Shown here piece by piece: positions 1 to 11,556 of a DNA stretch of 45,264 bases. The notes below the pieces were generated by a model. It saw only the letters and a program-made list of their open reading frames with translations, was not told the DNA's origin and searched no databases. Source of the stretch: Chloroflexota bacterium (GTDB taxonomy: Bacteria > Chloroflexota > Anaerolineae > Anaerolineales > UBA4823); NCBI GenBank assembly GCA_030611505.1, contig JAUWPO010000004.1, positions 1-45,264 on the forward strand, read 5' to 3'. The stretch's first letter is position 1, and every line of letters starts with the position of its first letter. A program made the position numbers and the translations under genes.

Positions 1-141
1 AAAAGCCCGGAATTCGCCAAGTCCATAAAACTGACAATATTTGGTTATCGCCGCAGTCAACGTGGTCTTGCCGTGGTCAATGTGACCGATGGTGCCTACG
101 TTCATATGCGGTTTGGTGCGCTCAAATTTCTGCTTAGCCAT
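1..141 (-). CDS. tuf: Elongation factor Tu, N-terminal part (cut by left edge)
   Basis: The first 47 codons read [19 protein letters not shown] and continue into the P-loop GHIDHGKTT, the invariant EF-Tu N-terminus. EF-Tu is the cytosolic GTPase that carries aminoacyl-tRNA to the ribosome. The ATG at 141 is preceded by a good Shine-Dalgarno (GAGGAGA, about 6 bases upstream). It lies 42 bases after fusA on the same strand, the usual last gene of the str operon. Only the start of the G domain is present, so the rest of the protein cannot be judged. Confidence 0.95.
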   Translation of the reverse strand, partial: MAKQKFERTKPHMNVGTIGHIDHGKTTLTAAITKYCQFYGLGEFRAF

Positions 142-183
142 AATTGCTCTCCTCTACAATCATACAAATATACAATATCAAAT

Positions 184-2259
<2,076 letters not shown>

Positions 2260-2352
2260 CCTTTACCTTGAGACAAATTCTGTATTACCAAAATATGCCT
2301 GATAATCCTTTTTTAAATACTTTTACTGATTGACGCTGTCTTCCAACGTTCC

Positions 2353-2823
2353 TTAAATTCTATAATGCGAGAAAGCGCGATTTGCCTCTGCCATTTTATG
2401 AGATTCGCTTCGCTTGCGAATAGCTGATCCAGTCTCATTGACCGCATCCATTAACTCTGCTGCCAATTTCTCGGAGAAATTCCTCCCAGTTCGAGCATGG
2501 GCTGCCGCCAATATCCAACGTGATGCCAATGCGAAGCGACGTTGAGGAGATACTTCCATGGGCACTTGGTAGGTGGCTCCACCTACGCGTCGTGGTTTTA
2601 CTTCCATCAACGGTGTAACCTTCTTAATTGCCTCCTCAAACACCTCAATTCCACTGCGTTTGGTGCGCTCCTCCATCAATTCAATCGCATCGTAAACCAA
2701 GCGTGTCGCCAAACTTTTTTTGCCATTTTTCATCACATAATTGATAAATGCTTGTACCTGAACGCTGCCATATCGCACGTCAGGAGGAATATCACGCTTT
2801 TCTGGTCTATATCTTCGAGGCAT
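2353..2823 (-). CDS. rpsG: 30S ribosomal protein S7
   Basis: A 156-residue S7 of ordinary length. It shows the family N-terminus MPRRYRPEKRDIPPDVRYGS, the VRPRRVGGATYQVP-like segment (here VKPRRVGGATYQVPMEV) and the C-terminal HKMAEANRAFSHYR. S7 binds the 3' domain of 16S rRNA near the decoding centre. It starts 13 bases after rpsL with a strong Shine-Dalgarno (AGGAGATG). It is surely co-transcribed with rpsL and fusA. Confidence 0.98.
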   Translation of the reverse strand: MPRRYRPEKRDIPPDVRYGSVQVQAFINYVMKNGKKSLATRLVYDAIELMEERTKRSGIEVFEEAIKKVTPLMEVKPRRVGGATYQVPMEVSPQRRFALASRWILAAAHARTGRNFSEKLAAELMDAVNETGSAIRKRSESHKMAEANRAFSHYRI

Positions 2824-2836
2824 ATATCATCTCCTG

Positions 2837-3262
2837 CTACTGAACTGCTTTAGGGCGCTTAGATCCATACTTGGAACGACCCTGCTTGCGGTCACTTACG
2901 CCACCACTATCCAAGGTGCCGCGCACGATATGATAGCGTACACCAGGCAAATCCTTAACACGTCCACCACGAACCAAAACAACCGAGTGCTCCTGGAGAG
3001 TGTGTCCCTCTCCAGGAATATAGGCTGTAACTTCGATTCCGTTAGTTAAACGCACACGTGCAATCTTCCTCAAGGCGGAATTCGGTTTCTTTGGGGTCAT
3101 TGTTCTTACCACCGTACAAACACCTCGTTTCTGAGGAGCACCTTTCGATTGCCTTACCCGCTGCTGCTTCACCGAATTAAGCGTATAAAGCAGAGCTGGA
3201 GCTTTGTTTTTTGTTTTCTTAGACTTGCGTCCTTTGCGAACTAGTTGATTTATTGTTGGCAC
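2837..3262 (-). CDS. rpsL: 30S ribosomal protein S12
   Basis: S12 of the decoding centre. Visible motifs are [11 protein letters not shown], the streptomycin-region loop [15 protein letters not shown] with wild-type lysines, [11 protein letters not shown] and [14 protein letters not shown]. The longest frame begins at an ATG at 3274, but that ATG overlaps a perfect GGAGG (3268-3272). The GGAGG sits five bases before an in-frame GTG at 3262, which gives the normal N-terminus (M)PTINQ. I therefore take GTG 3262 as the start, giving 141 residues. It is the first gene of the str unit and has its own promoter at 3427-3455. Confidence 0.96.
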   Translation of the reverse strand: MPTINQLVRKGRKSKKTKNKAPALLYTLNSVKQQRVRQSKGAPQKRGVCTVVRTMTPKKPNSALRKIARVRLTNGIEVTAYIPGEGHTLQEHSVVLVRGGRVKDLPGVRYHIVRGTLDSGGVSDRKQGRSKYGSKRPKAVQ

Positions 3263-3383
3263 TTCTGCCTCCATAACACTTTTGATAAATAGCTAATCTC
3301 AAATTTTTTAAACATACTCAATAAATGAGACCATCTATTAGGCATGATGGCCTCGCCAAATTAACGAAGATATATAGATGGAC

Positions 3384-3407
3384 AGGGATTAGTCTGTCTA
3401 AATCCCT
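3384..3407. other. Inverted repeat in rpsL leader
   Basis: AGGGATT (3384-3390) and AATCCCT (3401-3407) are perfect complements around a 10-base loop. They lie inside the untranslated leader between the predicted transcription start (about 3420) and the GTG of rpsL. No T-run follows on the minus strand, so it does not look like an intrinsic terminator. It could be a leader structure involved in ribosomal-protein autoregulation, but that is only inference. Confidence 0.4.
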
Positions 3408-3426
3408 TTGTAAGGCACAAACAAAA

Positions 3427-3455
3427 ATTTTACCATGTGCTTAAATTCACGTCAA
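3427..3455 (-). promoter_or_regulatory. Sigma-70 promoter for rpsL-rpsG-fusA-tuf
   Basis: On the minus strand there is TTGACG (3455-3450), a 17-base spacer, and TAAAAT (3432-3427) preceded by TG to give an extended -10. Each hexamer matches consensus at 5 of 6 positions. Transcription would start near 3420, leaving a leader of about 158 bases before rpsL. The promoter sits in the gap just after the rpoB stop codon, so the str genes can be expressed independently of rpoB. Confidence 0.75.
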
Positions 3456-3484
3456 GATATTTACCCAATCTAAAAACAGGACGG

Positions 3485-6400
3485 CTACAATTCATCTCCA
3501 AGTGTTAACAGACCCGTGCCCAATCGTGGCGGTCGGGCTCGCTCCTCATCCTTCCCAAAACGAATGACGTCGCCAGCATCTGTTTCTGCCTCCACTTCTA
3601 AGCCGAGGCTCTGTAATTCCTTAACAAGCACCCGGAATGATGCCGGAATGCTTGGCTCTTCTATCGGTTCACCTTTGACGATTGCTTCATAGGTTTTAAC
3701 CCGCCCCTGAACATCATCCGACTTAATCGTGAGCATTTCCTGCAAAGTGTAAGCCGCACCATATGCTTCTAATGCCCACACCTCCATTTCGCCAAAGCGC
3801 TGTCCGCCAAATTGGGCTTTGCCGCCTAATGGTTGTTGAGAGACCAGGCTGTAAGGACCCGTCGAACGAGCATGAACTTTATCTTCCACCAGGTGATGCA
3901 ATTTCATCATCATCATCACACCCACTGTTACAGGTTGGTCATAAGCCTCCCCGGACTTACCATCACGCAAGATTTGTTTTCCAAGAACAGGTATTGGATT
4001 CCCGGTTTTTAAGGTGACTTTCTCGGCTACTTGCCATAGATTTTCGTCTGCAAGGTCGGATACTTCCTCACCAAGGTCTTCCATCCAAAGGCGTAAACAC
4101 GTAATGACTGCTTGTTTATCTTGCTTTTGCCTTTCTGAATATGGAATTTGTCTATCCCCAAACACAAGCAACTTTTCCGGATCGCAGTAATTATCACGCA
4201 GCCATTCATATAGCACGGAACGTCGGGCATATGTGTAATCGGAGATCAATCGGAATACATCGTAGCCGCGTTCTCCTAACCAAGCCTCTAAGTATAGACT
4301 TCGTGCTTCATCATCACTCTCAATGGTCATGGGATCGAATTCTTCCTGGTTTATTGACTCCCATGCCGTTTCAGTGACTTTTTTCCAGGCTTGATCGATC
4401 AGCCAGGCTCTTGCAAGCTCGGCTTCAATTTCGTCCTCATCCGCCCCATCGAATACAGGGGTTATCGCACGGAACCCTAAACGACTCGCTCCCCAACCCA
4501 GGTGCGTCTCTAATACTTGACCAATATTCATACGTCCAGGAACGCCCAGGGGGTTCAGAATTATATCCACCGGTGTTCCATCTTCAAGAAATGGCATATC
4601 TCCTACCGGTACGACCTTTGAAACAACACCCTTGTTTCCATGTCGTCCAGCCATCTTATCGCCAGCGGTAATTTTTCTGCGTTGGGCTACGGAAATCCGC
4701 ACCATCATATCAACACCTGCTGAAAGATCATCGTGTTCTTCCCGGGTGAACACTTTCACATCGACAACCTTTCCGCGCTCACCATGAGGCATGCGCAGGG
4801 ATGTGTCCTTAACATCCCGTGATTTCTCGCCAAAAATCGCCCGTAACAGACGCTCTTCGGGTGTCAGTTCTTTCTCACCTTTCGGAGATATTTTACCTAC
4901 TAAAATATCATTCGGTCCTACCTCAGCACCAATACGGATTATGCCGCGATCATCAAGGTCCTTGATCGCATCATCACCGACATTGGGAATATCTCGCGTT
5001 ATCTCCTCAGGACCAAGGCGGGTATCGCGTGATTCGAGCTCATGTTTCTCAATGTGTATGGAGGTGAAGACGTCGTCTTGAACTAATTTCTCGGAGATGA
5101 GAATTGCGTCCTCAAAATTGCCGCCTTCCCACGACAAGAAAGCCACAATCACGTTTTGACCCAATGCCAGTTCGCCATTGTCAGTAGAAGAAGAATCGGC
5201 AATTATGTCGTTGTACTTTACCCTCTGACCTCTTTCGACAGCAGGTCGCTGGTCAATGCAAGTGCTCTGGTTTGAGCGATGATATTTGCGCAAGTGATAT
5301 ACTTTATGGTCGCCATCAGCTGACCTGACGACTACACTCTTGCCTGTTACAGATATTACCTCCCCGTCTTCTTCAGCAAGGATAACCTGCCCCGAATCAA
5401 TCGCTGCGTTGTACTCCATACCAGTCGAAACCTGCGGCACATCTGGACGCAGCAAAGGAACAGCTTGAGCCTGCATATTTGAACCCATCAAAGCCCGGTT
5501 GGCATCGTCATGTTCTAAGAAAGGAATTAATGAAGCACTGATGCCCACGATTTGTTGTGGAGCAACATCCATTAAGTCAATATCTACTGGCGTAGAGAAA
5601 GAAAATGAGGAGTGTTGCCTTGTGGATACCCTTGGTCTCACAAACTCATTGTTTTCGTCAAGGGGGGTATTGGCCTGAGCGATTACATACTTGTCTTCAA
5701 TATCAGCTGAAAAATACTCGATATCATCAGATACAAAGGGCACAATTACAACTTCCGGCACACCCGAACTAGCAATCGCTTCAGCGATTTTTGGTGTAAT
5801 TGGTTCCTCTGTGGACCCAATCAATTCTCCGGTCTCGGGATTTATTAAATCCTCCCGTAAAGTGCGTCCTACAAGGCGTGGGTCGTCAGGCTTGAGCGAT
5901 TTAATGACCCACCTGTATGGAGTCTCAATAAACCCGTATGCGTTAACACGAGCATAGGAGGCCAAACGACCGATCAAACCAATGTTTGGTCCTTCCGGAG
6001 TTTCAATAGGACAGATGCGACCGTAGTGAGAGTGGTGAACATCGCGTACATCAAATCCTGCTCTTTCGCGGCGCAAACCCCCAGGACCAAGAGCTGATAG
6101 TGTGCGCTTGTGACGCAGTTCAGCAAGGGGGTTCGTCTGATCCATAAATTGAGACAATTGGCTTGATCCAAAAAACTCTCGCAAGGATGCCACAACAGGA
6201 CGTATGTTAATCAAGGTGACGGGTGATAATTGGTCCTGATCCCGGATCGACATGCGCTCCCTGATGACTCGCTCCATACGCCTCAAACCAATACGTAATT
6301 TATTTTGAATCAGCTCACCTACAGTTTTCGCCCGGCGATTGCCCAGGTGGTCAATATCATCGGGCGCCTGTATGCCGTTGTTAATCAGGATCATTCGACG

Positions 6401-7399
6401 TATCAAGCTAACAATATCCCACTTGGTAATCGTTCGGTGATTAATCGGTACGTGTTCGTTCAACTCCAATTTCTGGTTCAGTTTATACCGCCCTACACGT
6501 TCTAAGTCATAATGGCGCTGGTCGAATAATTGTTCCTCAAGAAAATCACGCGCATTATCCAGAGTCGCCGGATCGCCAGGACGCATCCGTTTGAAAAACT
6601 CGATTAATGCTGCCTCTGCAATTGAGATGCCGTCACGCAGTTCCCATTCAGGTTCTTGGGAAAAAGTAGAAGGGATAAACATCCTGTCTGGGTTATTGTC
6701 GACCTCCCTGAATATTTGCATCAATTCTTCGTCTGTTCCTTCTTTAATCAACGTCTCATCGACAGGCAAGCCATCATTAACAGCAGCCAAGGCACGTAAG
6801 AAGATTGTGACCGGAATAGTCCGCTTGCGATTGAAACGCAAGGTGAGATAATCTGTTTTGCGCGTTTCGAACTCCATCCATGCGCCCCGGTCTGGAATCA
6901 GCTTCGACATTGCTAGCGATCGACCCGTGGCGCGATCTGATTGTGCTTCGAAATAAACCCCCGGGGAGCGTATTAATTGTGAAACAACCACCCTCTCAGT
7001 GCCATTGATCACAAAAGTTCCCTTATCGGTCATCTCCGGAAAATCCCCCAGGAAAATATCCTGTTTGATCGGTTCGGGAACATCAGGACCTATTAACAGA
7101 ACTGATATATATAAGGGAGTTGAATAGGTTAAATCGCGTTCAACGCATTCCTCAACCGTATGTTTTGACTCTCCGAACCAAAACCTTAGATCGAATTGTT
7201 CAGCCTCTTCAGTACGGCTTGGGAAGTACAATTTCATCCCCTTGTTGTAAGATTCGATCGGAGAAATTTCGTGAAATAAATCTGATAACCCTTCCTCCTT
7301 CAGCCTTCGAAAGGAATCCAGTTGTACTTCGATTAATTCTGGAAGAGGAAAATTGACCGCTATACGCGCGTAAGACTTGCTCGGCAAATTGTTTGCCAT
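3485..7399 (-). CDS. rpoB: DNA-directed RNA polymerase subunit beta
   Basis: A 1304-residue RNA polymerase beta subunit. Visible landmarks are the rifampicin-site segment [18 protein letters not shown], the downstream [47 protein letters not shown], and the C-terminal [20 protein letters not shown]. The ATG at 7399 has an AGGAG Shine-Dalgarno. Between the GWGASRLGF region and the PVTVG region there are about 190 residues. That is longer than the corresponding stretch I recall from Thermus (about 95) or E. coli (about 105), so a lineage insertion is likely. The usual 3' neighbour rpoC is absent, and rplL is not upstream. Confidence 0.98.
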   Translation of the reverse strand: MANNLPSKSYARIAVNFPLPELIEVQLDSFRRLKEEGLSDLFHEISPIESYNKGMKLYFPSRTEEAEQFDLRFWFGESKHTVEECVERDLTYSTPLYISVLLIGPDVPEPIKQDIFLGDFPEMTDKGTFVINGTERVVVSQLIRSPGVYFEAQSDRATGRSLAMSKLIPDRGAWMEFETRKTDYLTLRFNRKRTIPVTIFLRALAAVNDGLPVDETLIKEGTDEELMQIFREVDNNPDRMFIPSTFSQEPEWELRDGISIAEAALIEFFKRMRPGDPATLDNARDFLEEQLFDQRHYDLERVGRYKLNQKLELNEHVPINHRTITKWDIVSLIRRMILINNGIQAPDDIDHLGNRRAKTVGELIQNKLRIGLRRMERVIRERMSIRDQDQLSPVTLINIRPVVASLREFFGSSQLSQFMDQTNPLAELRHKRTLSALGPGGLRRERAGFDVRDVHHSHYGRICPIETPEGPNIGLIGRLASYARVNAYGFIETPYRWVIKSLKPDDPRLVGRTLREDLINPETGELIGSTEEPITPKIAEAIASSGVPEVVIVPFVSDDIEYFSADIEDKYVIAQANTPLDENNEFVRPRVSTRQHSSFSFSTPVDIDLMDVAPQQIVGISASLIPFLEHDDANRALMGSNMQAQAVPLLRPDVPQVSTGMEYNAAIDSGQVILAEEDGEVISVTGKSVVVRSADGDHKVYHLRKYHRSNQSTCIDQRPAVERGQRVKYNDIIADSSSTDNGELALGQNVIVAFLSWEGGNFEDAILISEKLVQDDVFTSIHIEKHELESRDTRLGPEEITRDIPNVGDDAIKDLDDRGIIRIGAEVGPNDILVGKISPKGEKELTPEERLLRAIFGEKSRDVKDTSLRMPHGERGKVVDVKVFTREEHDDLSAGVDMMVRISVAQRRKITAGDKMAGRHGNKGVVSKVVPVGDMPFLEDGTPVDIILNPLGVPGRMNIGQVLETHLGWGASRLGFRAITPVFDGADEDEIEAELARAWLIDQAWKKVTETAWESINQEEFDPMTIESDDEARSLYLEAWLGERGYDVFRLISDYTYARRSVLYEWLRDNYCDPEKLLVFGDRQIPYSERQKQDKQAVITCLRLWMEDLGEEVSDLADENLWQVAEKVTLKTGNPIPVLGKQILRDGKSGEAYDQPVTVGVMMMMKLHHLVEDKVHARSTGPYSLVSQQPLGGKAQFGGQRFGEMEVWALEAYGAAYTLQEMLTIKSDDVQGRVKTYEAIVKGEPIEEPSIPASFRVLVKELQSLGLEVEAETDAGDVIRFGKDEERARPPRLGTGLLTLGDEL

Positions 7400-7471
7400 G
7401 CGACTTCTCCTGATTTCAGCGTAATAAATATGTCCCTTTATTTACGTAATAAATGCGCAAAACGTAGTAAA

Positions 7472-7516
7472 CAAATTGTCCAGGAAAAGGATCCAAGATT
7501 ACATCCTGGCAATTTG
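7472..7516 (-). promoter_or_regulatory. Hairpin in the rpoB 5' leader
   Basis: CAAATTG-t-CCAGG (7472-7484) is complementary to CCTGGCAATTTG (7505-7516): 12 base pairs with a single bulged base and a 20-base loop that contains GGATCC. It lies about 75-115 bases upstream of the rpoB ATG. There is no T-tract on the minus-strand side, so it is not an obvious terminator. A leader structure controlling rpoB is possible. A DNA-level operator for either divergent gene is the alternative. Confidence 0.5.
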
Positions 7517-7683
7517 CTCGATATGTTTTACGCATTATTAATTTGGACACCCCAACGTTTGGACCACTTATGATAAATATTGGAAATTGATGCAATAGAC
7601 AATCCAATATTATACCGATTAGGATGGATAAGGTCAAGCTAAATAGAAGTGATAAAATTAACGTTCTATTAGGAGTCATTTGA

Positions 7684-7689
7684 TAGAAT
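7684..7689 (+). promoter_or_regulatory. -10 element for leaderless era transcript
   Basis: TAGAAT (5 of 6 to TATAAT) ends exactly six bases before the era ATG at 7696. The canonical start point, seven bases past the -10, would therefore be the A of ATG. No Shine-Dalgarno lies close to the ATG; the only AGGAG is over 20 bases away. No good -35 is visible. The same hexamer and spacing recur before the 14226 gene and recN. Confidence 0.5.
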
Positions 7690-7695
7690 ACCAAG

Positions 7696-8610
7696 ATGGA
7701 CACTAACACAATAAACTCAAAAGCTGGTTTCGTAGCTGTTATAGGTCGTCCCAATGTTGGAAAATCGACCTTGATGAATGCCCTTCTTGGACAGAAAATC
7801 GCAGCGGTTTCCTCACGCCCTCAAACAACACGCAAGCGACAGATGGGGATTCTGACAATAAAAAGCAAAGACAAATATTCGCAAGTTATATTCGTTGATA
7901 CACCTGGCATCCATAACCCGCGACATAAGCTCGGTGAACGAATGAATCGGGAAGCTAAGGCCACCCTCGAAGATAGTGACGTAATTCTACTTGTAGTGGA
8001 TGTAAGCCAAGAACCAAACGAGGAAGATCTATTGTTATTTAATCTTCTCGCTGGACTAAATCGTTCTATTCCCGTGGTTTTAGCTTTAAATAAGAGTGAT
8101 CTTGCGAATAACGAGGTTTTTAGTATAAACCGTGAAGCTTACATGAATGGTATCCCAAGAGCCACTGATATATCCGTTTCGGCTACCCGAAGAGTGAATC
8201 TAGATAATCTGCTGGGTGAAATCACTTCACACTTGCCCAAAGGCTTACCTTTCTTTCCGGATGATCAATTAACTGATTTATACGAACGAGAAATTACTGC
8301 GGACCTTATCCGCGAAGCCGCCTTAACTTTATTGCGTGATGAAATTCCGCATGGTATTGCGATTCGCATTGACCAATTCACAGAGCGCGGAGAGGGTGGC
8401 GCTTATATAGAAGCGACCATCTTCGTAGAACGCGAATCTCACAAACCAATCGTGGTTGGTCAAGGTGGCAGCATGATAAAGAAAATCGGAAGCGCTGCCC
8501 GCAAAGAGATCGAAGCGATGAGCGGACGCAAGGTATATTTACGATTAAATGTGAAAGTGCGCAAGAATTGGCGCAATGATGAAAAAATCCTACGCAGGAT
8601 GGGTTTTTAA
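7696..8610 (+). CDS. era: GTPase Era
   Basis: A 304-residue Era of normal length, involved in 16S rRNA 3'-end maturation and 30S assembly. The G domain has GRPNVGKSTLMNALLGQ (about residues 17-33), SSRPQTTRKRQ switch I, DTPGIH, NKSD and an SAT-type G5. The C-terminal KH domain shows VGQGGSMIKKIGSAARKEIE. The ATG at 7696 appears leaderless (see the -10 at 7684). The 3' end overlaps the next gene by 35 bases, implying translational coupling. Confidence 0.97.
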   Translation: MDTNTINSKAGFVAVIGRPNVGKSTLMNALLGQKIAAVSSRPQTTRKRQMGILTIKSKDKYSQVIFVDTPGIHNPRHKLGERMNREAKATLEDSDVILLVVDVSQEPNEEDLLLFNLLAGLNRSIPVVLALNKSDLANNEVFSINREAYMNGIPRATDISVSATRRVNLDNLLGEITSHLPKGLPFFPDDQLTDLYEREITADLIREAALTLLRDEIPHGIAIRIDQFTERGEGGAYIEATIFVERESHKPIVVGQGGSMIKKIGSAARKEIEAMSGRKVYLRLNVKVRKNWRNDEKILRRMGF

Positions 8611-9268
8611 TTTGTTTTATATTATCGCAGTGGTTATCGCAGTTGTTGATTGGATCGCATTAGCGGGTCAAAAAAAGCGTATTGACTATTTCGCCAAACC
8701 CGGCGTTATCATCGCACTGCTGATCTGGTTGGCACTCAATGGAAATTTAAGTGGTCATTTAATATGGTTTTTTATTGGGCTGCTTTTTTCTCTGGCGGGA
8801 GATGTATTTCTCTTACTACCCAAGGAACAATTCAATGCAGGTCTCGTCTCATTCCTGCTGGCACATGTAGCTTATATCATCGGATTCAATGACATATTGC
8901 CCCCAGGCAATCTTGTGAGCATTTCCCTCATTTTAATTATTACGATAACCGCCTGCCAGATATTCCGTTCCATATCAACAGGATTGGAACGATCAAACAA
9001 TTCAAAAATGAAAGTGCCGTTCCTTTTTTACAGCATCACAATCAGCTTGATGGTGCTTTCTGCATGTCTTACCTTAGTAAAAGGAGACTGGATAGCCGGT
9101 CCTGCTCTGCTCGTCAGCGGCGGCGCAGTGCTCTTCTTCCTATCCGATACATTATTAGCCTGGAATAGATTCGTAACCCCCATTCCAAATGCTAAATTAC
9201 AGGTGAGGGTAACCTATCACTCTGGACAGTTCCTGATCGTGCTGGGAGCATTTTTGCGTTTCACATGA
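8576..9268 (+). CDS. YhhN-family (TMEM86-like) integral membrane protein
   Basis: A 230-residue, very hydrophobic protein with about seven to eight predicted membrane helices. It carries the YhhN/TMEM86 family signature: KPGVIIALL near residue 41, then GDVFLLLPKEQFNAGLVSF followed by LLAHVAYIIGF. Animal TMEM86 members hydrolyse lysoplasmalogens, while bacterial YhhN function is not settled. So I assign only the family. The first ATGs (8576/8579) lie inside era and no Shine-Dalgarno is evident, suggesting coupling to era translation. Confidence 0.8.
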   Translation: MMKKSYAGWVFNLFYIIAVVIAVVDWIALAGQKKRIDYFAKPGVIIALLIWLALNGNLSGHLIWFFIGLLFSLAGDVFLLLPKEQFNAGLVSFLLAHVAYIIGFNDILPPGNLVSISLILIITITACQIFRSISTGLERSNNSKMKVPFLFYSITISLMVLSACLTLVKGDWIAGPALLVSGGAVLFFLSDTLLAWNRFVTPIPNAKLQVRVTYHSGQFLIVLGAFLRFT

Positions 9269-9296
9269 ATGTGACAATGCAACATGATTGCTTTGG

Positions 9297-10205
9297 TTAG
9301 TCCATTTCATCGTCAAGCAGTCTGATGCCCGACAATCTTTCCATCACACCAATAACAGCAGAATTGTCGAGTTCCGACATACCCATCTCTAACATAGCAT
9401 TAAATAATTGGGCATCCACTGCCGCCGATGGCAAAGGAATTCCATATTCACGCGCAGTATCAATGACAATCCCTAAATCCTTCGCCTGCATATAAGCTTT
9501 AAACCCCGGCTCACGGTTTCCATGAAATAGACGCGGCGCCTTTATATCAAGCGTCCAGCACTGGGCTGCACCGCCGCGAATAGCTTCCACCACTTTTTGA
9601 GGGTCAGCTCCGGTCTTTTTAGCGAAAACAATCAGTTCACCCATCGCAACCATTTGGGCGGCTACCATAATTTGATTAGCAGCTTTAGCGATTTGTCCTG
9701 CACCAGATTCGCCGACATGCGTAATAGTTTTGCCCATTACACGAAATATTGGCATCACCCTTTCTAGAGCCTCACCGGGACCACCAACCATGATCGTGAG
9801 CGTACCATTTTTAGCCCCGATGTCACCACCGCTGACCGGAGCATCCAATGCAAGCACTCCCACTTCAATGAATTGCTCTGCAAGGTACCGCGCGGTTGCC
9901 GGTTTTATCGTCGAATTATCCACAAAGACCATTCCTGATCGGATGCTTTCGATAATCCCTTTTGGTCCCAAAGCAACACTTTCAACATCTGGTGAATCCG
10001 GCAAGTTCGTAAACACCACATCCACTTGATTCGCTACGTCGGCTGGTGAAAATGCCTCTTGTGCACCTTCGGCAACCAATTCGTTCACAGCCTGCCTGCT
10101 CCGGTTGTGAATTACGAGCGTGAATCCAGCCTTGAGTATATTGCGTGCCATAGCTCTGCCCATCAAACCCAAGCCGATGTAGCCTACTCTGAGATTCTCT
10201 TTCAT
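9297..10205 (-). CDS. NAD(P)-binding beta-hydroxyacid dehydrogenase family protein
   Basis: A 302-residue member of the 3-hydroxyisobutyrate / tartronate-semialdehyde reductase family. An N-terminal Rossmann motif GYIGLGLMGRAMARNILKAG, the substrate loop DAPVSGGDIGAKNGTLTIMVGG, and the segment GAGQIAKAANQIMVA containing the catalytic lysine are all present. Such enzymes reversibly oxidise beta-hydroxyacids with NAD(P). The exact substrate cannot be read from the sequence. The ATG at 10205 has GGAGAG upstream. It follows the 10269 gene on the same strand 63 bases downstream, so the two may be co-transcribed. Confidence 0.9.
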   Translation of the reverse strand: MKENLRVGYIGLGLMGRAMARNILKAGFTLVIHNRSRQAVNELVAEGAQEAFSPADVANQVDVVFTNLPDSPDVESVALGPKGIIESIRSGMVFVDNSTIKPATARYLAEQFIEVGVLALDAPVSGGDIGAKNGTLTIMVGGPGEALERVMPIFRVMGKTITHVGESGAGQIAKAANQIMVAAQMVAMGELIVFAKKTGADPQKVVEAIRGGAAQCWTLDIKAPRLFHGNREPGFKAYMQAKDLGIVIDTAREYGIPLPSAAVDAQLFNAMLEMGMSELDNSAVIGVMERLSGIRLLDDEMD

Positions 10206-10268
10206 CTTTACTCTCCAATTAAGTTTAGTTTGCTAATTGATATCAAATTATTGTTTCACGTCTGATGA

Positions 10269-11291
10269 TCAATCCTTAAATTTCCGATAGAGTTCAACGA
10301 TATTCGGGACCAGGTAATCAGAGAATGAACTCTCGAGATCGTAAATGGGATGCCAACCCCAGTCACGCTGGGCATCATTGTCATTTAACCCGGCTGGCCA
10401 GCTATCCAATATTGTCTGGCGCGATAAATCTGGGTCAAAGGTGATCTGGGTATCAGGAAAATACTTCAAGACCATATTTCGGAATTGGTTGGCTTTTAGA
10501 CTGAAACTGGTAACGTTATATACTCGCCGGCTCAAAGAATCAACCGGCGCATCGGCAAGTTTAATTAACGCTCTGACTGCATCAGACATCACCATGAACG
10601 GGATGATCGTATCTTCCCGTACAAAACACGCATATGGTTCGCCCTTTGCCGCAGCGTGCAGCATCTCAGGACCATAATCGCTGGTGCCACCGCTCGGTAA
10701 TGTAAACGCACTGATCAAACCGGGAAATCGAACTGCCCGAAAATCCAACATAACCGGTCGGTCAACAGCTAATTGTTGATAGTATTGGCTGTAATATATC
10801 CCCAGCATTTCACAATACAATTTGTTGCACCCGTACATCGTGCGCGGATAATTCCATTCCCATTCTCGAACATGCGGGAACTGGGCTTTGATTTCAAGGT
10901 CAGGAACTCCGTATGTGGCGATCGAGCTGGGAAAAATAAATAAGACTGGTTCACCACGCCACTGAGACTGCTCAGAGGCAAGTTTCAACAATCCCAGTGT
11001 GCCCTCCACATTTACCTTATGGGCGGCCTCCGGTGTAAATTCAGCCCGGGTGGATAATAAGGCTGCTAAATGGTAAATAATTCCAATTTCGTATTCACTA
11101 ACCAATCGAGCCAACAGGGAATTCTCCAGCAGATCACCCTGCACGTGCGTTACAAACCTCTCGCTTTCTGGCTCCAAAGGCTTTAAATCTAACGTGATCA
11201 ATCGGTATTCTTCTTGCTTTGAGAGACTCTCAATAAGAGCCATCCCAATCTCACCCGCTGCACCAGTAATCAGTATTCCCTTTTTACGCAT
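10269..11291 (-). CDS. SDR-family NAD-dependent dehydrogenase, L-threonine 3-dehydrogenase-like
   Basis: A 340-residue extended short-chain dehydrogenase/epimerase. It has the nucleotide motif GAAGEIG (residues 10-16), a serine pair in PSSIATYG (about 121-128) and the catalytic YGCNK (Y153, K157). The segment around SGGTSDYGPEMLHAAAKGEP and the following VREDTIIPFMVMSDAVRAL closely resemble SDR-type L-threonine 3-dehydrogenases, which make 2-amino-3-ketobutyrate. An epimerase acting on nucleotide sugars is the alternative. No KBL ligase is nearby. A clear AGGAGCG Shine-Dalgarno precedes the ATG. Confidence 0.8.
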   Translation of the reverse strand: MRKKGILITGAAGEIGMALIESLSKQEEYRLITLDLKPLEPESERFVTHVQGDLLENSLLARLVSEYEIGIIYHLAALLSTRAEFTPEAAHKVNVEGTLGLLKLASEQSQWRGEPVLFIFPSSIATYGVPDLEIKAQFPHVREWEWNYPRTMYGCNKLYCEMLGIYYSQYYQQLAVDRPVMLDFRAVRFPGLISAFTLPSGGTSDYGPEMLHAAAKGEPYACFVREDTIIPFMVMSDAVRALIKLADAPVDSLSRRVYNVTSFSLKANQFRNMVLKYFPDTQITFDPDLSRQTILDSWPAGLNDNDAQRDWGWHPIYDLESSFSDYLVPNIVELYRKFKD

Positions 11292-11544
11292 TCTCGCTCC
11301 TAATCTTCGTGATTGTAGGTCAATTGAATTATCAAAATCAATGTTAGCTAGAAATTTTCGATATGAAAGGTATTCGATAATTTCAACTAATCGAAAACAT
11401 CTCCTCTGTTACGATCCTATTTTACACTAATGAAAATAAACGACACACCCAAGGATCAGCCTCCGATTTTAGATATCAATTTCCGTTCAACATCGTAATC
11501 CATCAACCATTGCAATCCAGCGCTTGCTTCGATCATTTCCATAG

Positions 11545-11550
11545 TAAACT
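11545..11550 (+). promoter_or_regulatory. -10-like element for leaderless lipoprotein transcript
   Basis: TAAACT (4 of 6 to TATAAT) ends six bases before the ATG at 11557, the same spacing as at era, 14226 and recN. No Shine-Dalgarno is present. A poor -35 (TTGCTT, 15-base spacer) lies upstream. This is the weakest of the four exactly spaced cases. Confidence 0.3.
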
Positions 11551-11556
11551 TAAGTC

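Larger units (their letters stand above)
7400..7695. other. Divergent rpoB/era intergenic region
   Basis: This 296-base gap separates divergently transcribed rpoB and era and must hold both promoters. It contains a bulged inverted repeat (7472-7516). It also has two exact copies of CGTAATAAAT (7420-7429 and 7445-7454) with a degenerate third copy at about 7463-7472, and an era -10 element at 7684-7689. For rpoB a weak candidate promoter is TTGTTT, 17 bases, TATTAC on the minus strand. I could not find a convincing consensus. No protein-coding frame here looks real. Confidence 0.5.

Noticed and set aside
3272-3274. ATG as the start of rpsL
   Set aside because: It overlaps the GGAGG used by the in-frame GTG at 3262, and the family N-terminus begins with PTINQ.
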